Source: Alistipes sp.
GTDB lineage: Bacteria > Bacteroidota > Bacteroidia > Bacteroidales > Rikenellaceae
Assembly (NCBI GenBank): GCA_017559685.1
Contig: JAFYQY010000223.1
Span: 1 to 7,235 of the forward strand
Length of the DNA: 7,235 nucleotides
Direction: 5' to 3'
The notes under the pieces were generated by a model. It saw nothing but the letters and a program-made list of their open reading frames with translations. It did no database searches and was not told where the DNA came from. A program made the translations under genes and the position numbers. Positions 6,076-7,235 of this stretch are shown in pieces. Every line of letters starts with the position of its first letter. Positions within the stretch are counted from its first letter, which is position 1.

Positions 6076-6897
6076 TTATTGAAATATCTCGTTGAAGAGC
6101 TGTGCTAAGCGGTAACCGCCGTTGCGAATCTGTTGGTCGAGCAACTCGGAGAACTCGGCAATAAACTCGTCTCTGTCGATTTGCGCCCCTGCACGGTACT
6201 TGCGAGTTGCACGTGATGCGGTGGCGGAGTCCTTACCCCAAACGTAGAGGTCGCCCTCGACAATCTTGGCAATCTCCTTTGCCGAGCAGGTGTCTATCGC
6301 CTCGGCAGCATCGCCTCGACTCGAGGGGTGCAACCAATTGAAGAGTATGCCATCCCACAGGCGGTGATACCACACCTCACGGTCGCCAAACATTACACTG
6401 TAGCCGCTCGATGTCTGATCGTCGGGGTAGCGGATGTGGGCAGGGCAGTGCATATCGCCAAGCCAATGGATGAGCATTGCAATCTGGTGGAAACGCTCGT
6501 CGTGATTCATATTTTTGTGGTTGGCCTTCAGCTCGTTGGCGTAACCAACCGCCATATAAACGCAGTTTTTAACCCACTCGTTGCCACGACGATCGCCCTC
6601 GAAGACCGAGCAGTCGGCATTTGCCTCGAAGGTGTGGGGATAACGCAATATTCGGCGAGGGTAGTTCGACGGCTCGAAACCGATATCGAACAACAACTCC
6701 TTCTTGTACTCGTCTGCCCACGATGCGTATTCGACAATCGACTTGCCGTCGAGGTACTTGTCGAGCAACTTTTTCGCTTTCGGGGTGAGGTGCTTCTCGG
6801 CAATCTTTACTGTCGCCTCGTGACCACGAGTACCCCAACCTAACGCCGTGCCACCCATCAATATAACGCCTAACAACGTGATAATAACTCTTCTCAT
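6076..6897 (-). CDS. Secreted S1/P1-type zinc nuclease
   Basis: A 273-residue precursor has a signal peptide at residues 1-20 (MRRVII, a hydrophobic core, then TALG), cut before Trp21. The mature N-terminal Trp is itself a zinc ligand in this family. Family enzymes degrade single-stranded DNA and RNA and can act as 3'-nucleotidases. All nine ligands of the trinuclear zinc site can be assigned: Trp21, His26 (WGTRGHE), Asp62 (SWADEY), His88 (RYPHTF), His144, Asp148 and His154 (HWLGDMHCPAH), and His178 and Asp182 (WYHRLWDG). The C terminus GGYRLAQLFNEIF is also typical. No cysteine follows the signal, so the protein is periplasmic or exported rather than a lipoprotein. The frame stays open to an ATG at 6978, but that extension would span the promoter and put 27 residues before the signal peptide, so the start at 6897 is chosen. 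A role in nucleic acid scavenging is inferred. Confidence 0.93.
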   Translation of the reverse strand: MRRVIITLLGVILMGGTALGWGTRGHEATVKIAEKHLTPKAKKLLDKYLDGKSIVEYASWADEYKKELLFDIGFEPSNYPRRILRYPHTFEANADCSVFEGDRRGNEWVKNCVYMAVGYANELKANHKNMNHDERFHQIAMLIHWLGDMHCPAHIRYPDDQTSSGYSVMFGDREVWYHRLWDGILFNWLHPSSRGDAAEAIDTCSAKEIAKIVEGDLYVWGKDSATASRATRKYRAGAQIDRDEFIAEFSELLDQQIRNGGYRLAQLFNEIFQ

Positions 6898-6923
6898 AGT
6901 GCGAAATAATTTTGACCTTACCA

Positions 6924-6955
6924 CAAATTTAGGAATTCTTTTTCGATTGAGCAAT
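6924..6955 (-). promoter_or_regulatory. Promoter of the S1/P1 nuclease gene
   Basis: On the minus strand TAAATTTG (6931-6924) is an exact TAnnTTTG -7 box. ATTG (6955-6952), a 3-of-4 match to the -33 TTTG, lies 20 nt upstream, which is the normal spacing. The predicted transcript would start about 20-25 nt before the ATG at 6897. The position of this promoter supports the shorter nuclease start. Confidence 0.65.
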
Positions 6956-6971
6956 AGGGGCGCCAATAAAT

Positions 6972-7100
6972 ATGGCATTGAATGGCATTCGGGCTTTCAG
7001 CCCTTAATGGCATTTAATGGCAGCGCAGTCTGAAGACTGCTTAATGACGGGCGCATATGCCATTCAGCGACCAACGGGAGCGTATGCCATTTTGCTGCGC
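6972..7100. repeat. Cluster of small palindromes and ATGGCAT/ATGCCAT repeats
   Basis: ATGGCAT occurs at 6972, 6982 and 7007, with ATGGCAG at 7017. The inverted form ATGCCAT occurs at 7057 and 7084. Between them lie two perfect hairpins: GGGCT/AGCCC with a TTC loop (6991-7003) and GCAGTC/GACTGC with a TGAA loop (7025-7040). GCATATGCCATT (7053-7064) is repeated as GCGTATGCCATT (7080-7091). There is no credible coding sequence. The arrangement resembles a REP-like or composite intergenic repeat element upstream of the nuclease promoter. Confidence 0.65.
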
Positions 7101-7118
7101 CAAAAAGCCAATGAAAAA

Positions 7119-7162
7119 GCAATATGGGAGATTGCCACGTCACTTCGTTCCTCGCAATGACG
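7119..7162 (-). repeat. Dispersed GTCATTGCGAGG-type intergenic repeat
   Basis: Read on the minus strand, 7163-7129 begins CGTCATTGCGAGGAACGAAG and ends in GTGGCAATCTC. From memory this matches a widespread class of intergenic repeats of the form GTCATTGCGAGG...GACGTGGCAATC found in many bacterial genomes. It contains ATTGC/GCAAT (7131-7135 with 7154-7158) interleaved with CGTCA/TGACG (7138-7142 with 7158-7162). An additional GCAAT at 7119-7123 can also pair with ATTGC. No ORF is associated with it. Copy number in this genome cannot be known from one window. Confidence 0.65.
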
Positions 7163-7185
7163 GTTGCTTAATGGAGCGTAGCGAC

Positions 7186-7211
7186 AAGCCCCCATTACAG
7201 AAAGGGGGTTT
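7186..7211. repeat. C5/G5 hairpin near the right edge
   Basis: AAGCCCCC (7186-7193) pairs with GGGGGTTT (7204-7211) over 8 nt, including one G-U pair, around a 10-nt loop. A second G5 run follows at 7212-7216. There is no T-tract on the plus strand, so this does not look like a plus-strand terminator. It may be the edge of the same composite repeat, which is cut by the window end. Confidence 0.4.
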
Positions 7212-7235
7212 GGGGGATAGGTAACACACAGTGGC

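Noticed and set aside
6898..6978. 27-residue N-terminal extension of the S1/P1 nuclease
   Set aside because: It would place charged residues before a clear signal peptide and would translate the promoter (6924-6955), so the start at 6897 fits better.
6848..7033. 61-codon plus-strand frame across the nuclease promoter and repeats
   Set aside because: It covers the nuclease 5' end, its promoter and palindromic repeats, with no protein-like pattern.
6972..7100. CRISPR array
   Set aside because: Repeated units are only 7-12 bp, unevenly spaced and in both orientations, with no constant-length spacers.

Overview
The window looks like a chromosomal segment from a member of the Bacteroidales. Three things point there: the fused LpxC-FabZ protein, which is characteristic of Bacteroidota; promoter-like TAnnTTTG boxes (the Bacteroidota -7 element) instead of E. 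coli-type promoters; and a NusG-like protein of the UpxY type at the head of a sugar operon. A Rikenellaceae/Alistipes-like source is my best guess from general protein resemblance, but this was not tested. Six protein-coding genes are supported. No rRNA, tRNA, CRISPR array, transposase or phage gene is visible.

Layout: positions 28-1416 (minus) encode the bifunctional LpxC/FabZ of lipid A and fatty acid synthesis. Its operon continues leftward out of the window, where lpxA would be expected. A 99-nt divergent intergenic region carries back-to-back promoter boxes. On the plus strand follow a single-pass membrane protein with a TonB-like C-terminal domain (1516-2325) and, 29 nt later, a K+/H+ antiporter with a C-terminal RCK_C-type domain (2355-3848). 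Positions 3849-4104 are non-coding. They hold a long imperfect palindrome with related 16-17 bp termini, a third copy of the terminal motif, and a promoter box almost touching the next start codon.

Positions 4105-6044 form a compact three-gene operon: a UpxY/NusG-like antitermination factor, then RmlC (rfbC) and RmlD (rfbD), the last two enzymes of dTDP-L-rhamnose synthesis. The genes abut or are 2 nt apart and end at a clear intrinsic terminator (6049-6072). The first two pathway enzymes, RmlA and RmlB, are not here. Convergent to this operon is a secreted S1/P1-type nuclease (6076-6897, minus) with all nine expected zinc ligands and its own promoter. The right end (about 6965-7235) is non-coding and consists of stacked small palindromes plus a copy of a GTCATTGCGAGG-type dispersed intergenic repeat.

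Functionally the window is mostly about the cell envelope: lipid A, a TonB-like transducer, ion homeostasis, and activated rhamnose for surface polysaccharide. All the proteins belong to known families. I see no convincing undescribed enzyme system. The parts most worth a second look are non-coding: the apparently leaderless upxY-like gene and the two clusters of palindromic intergenic repeats.
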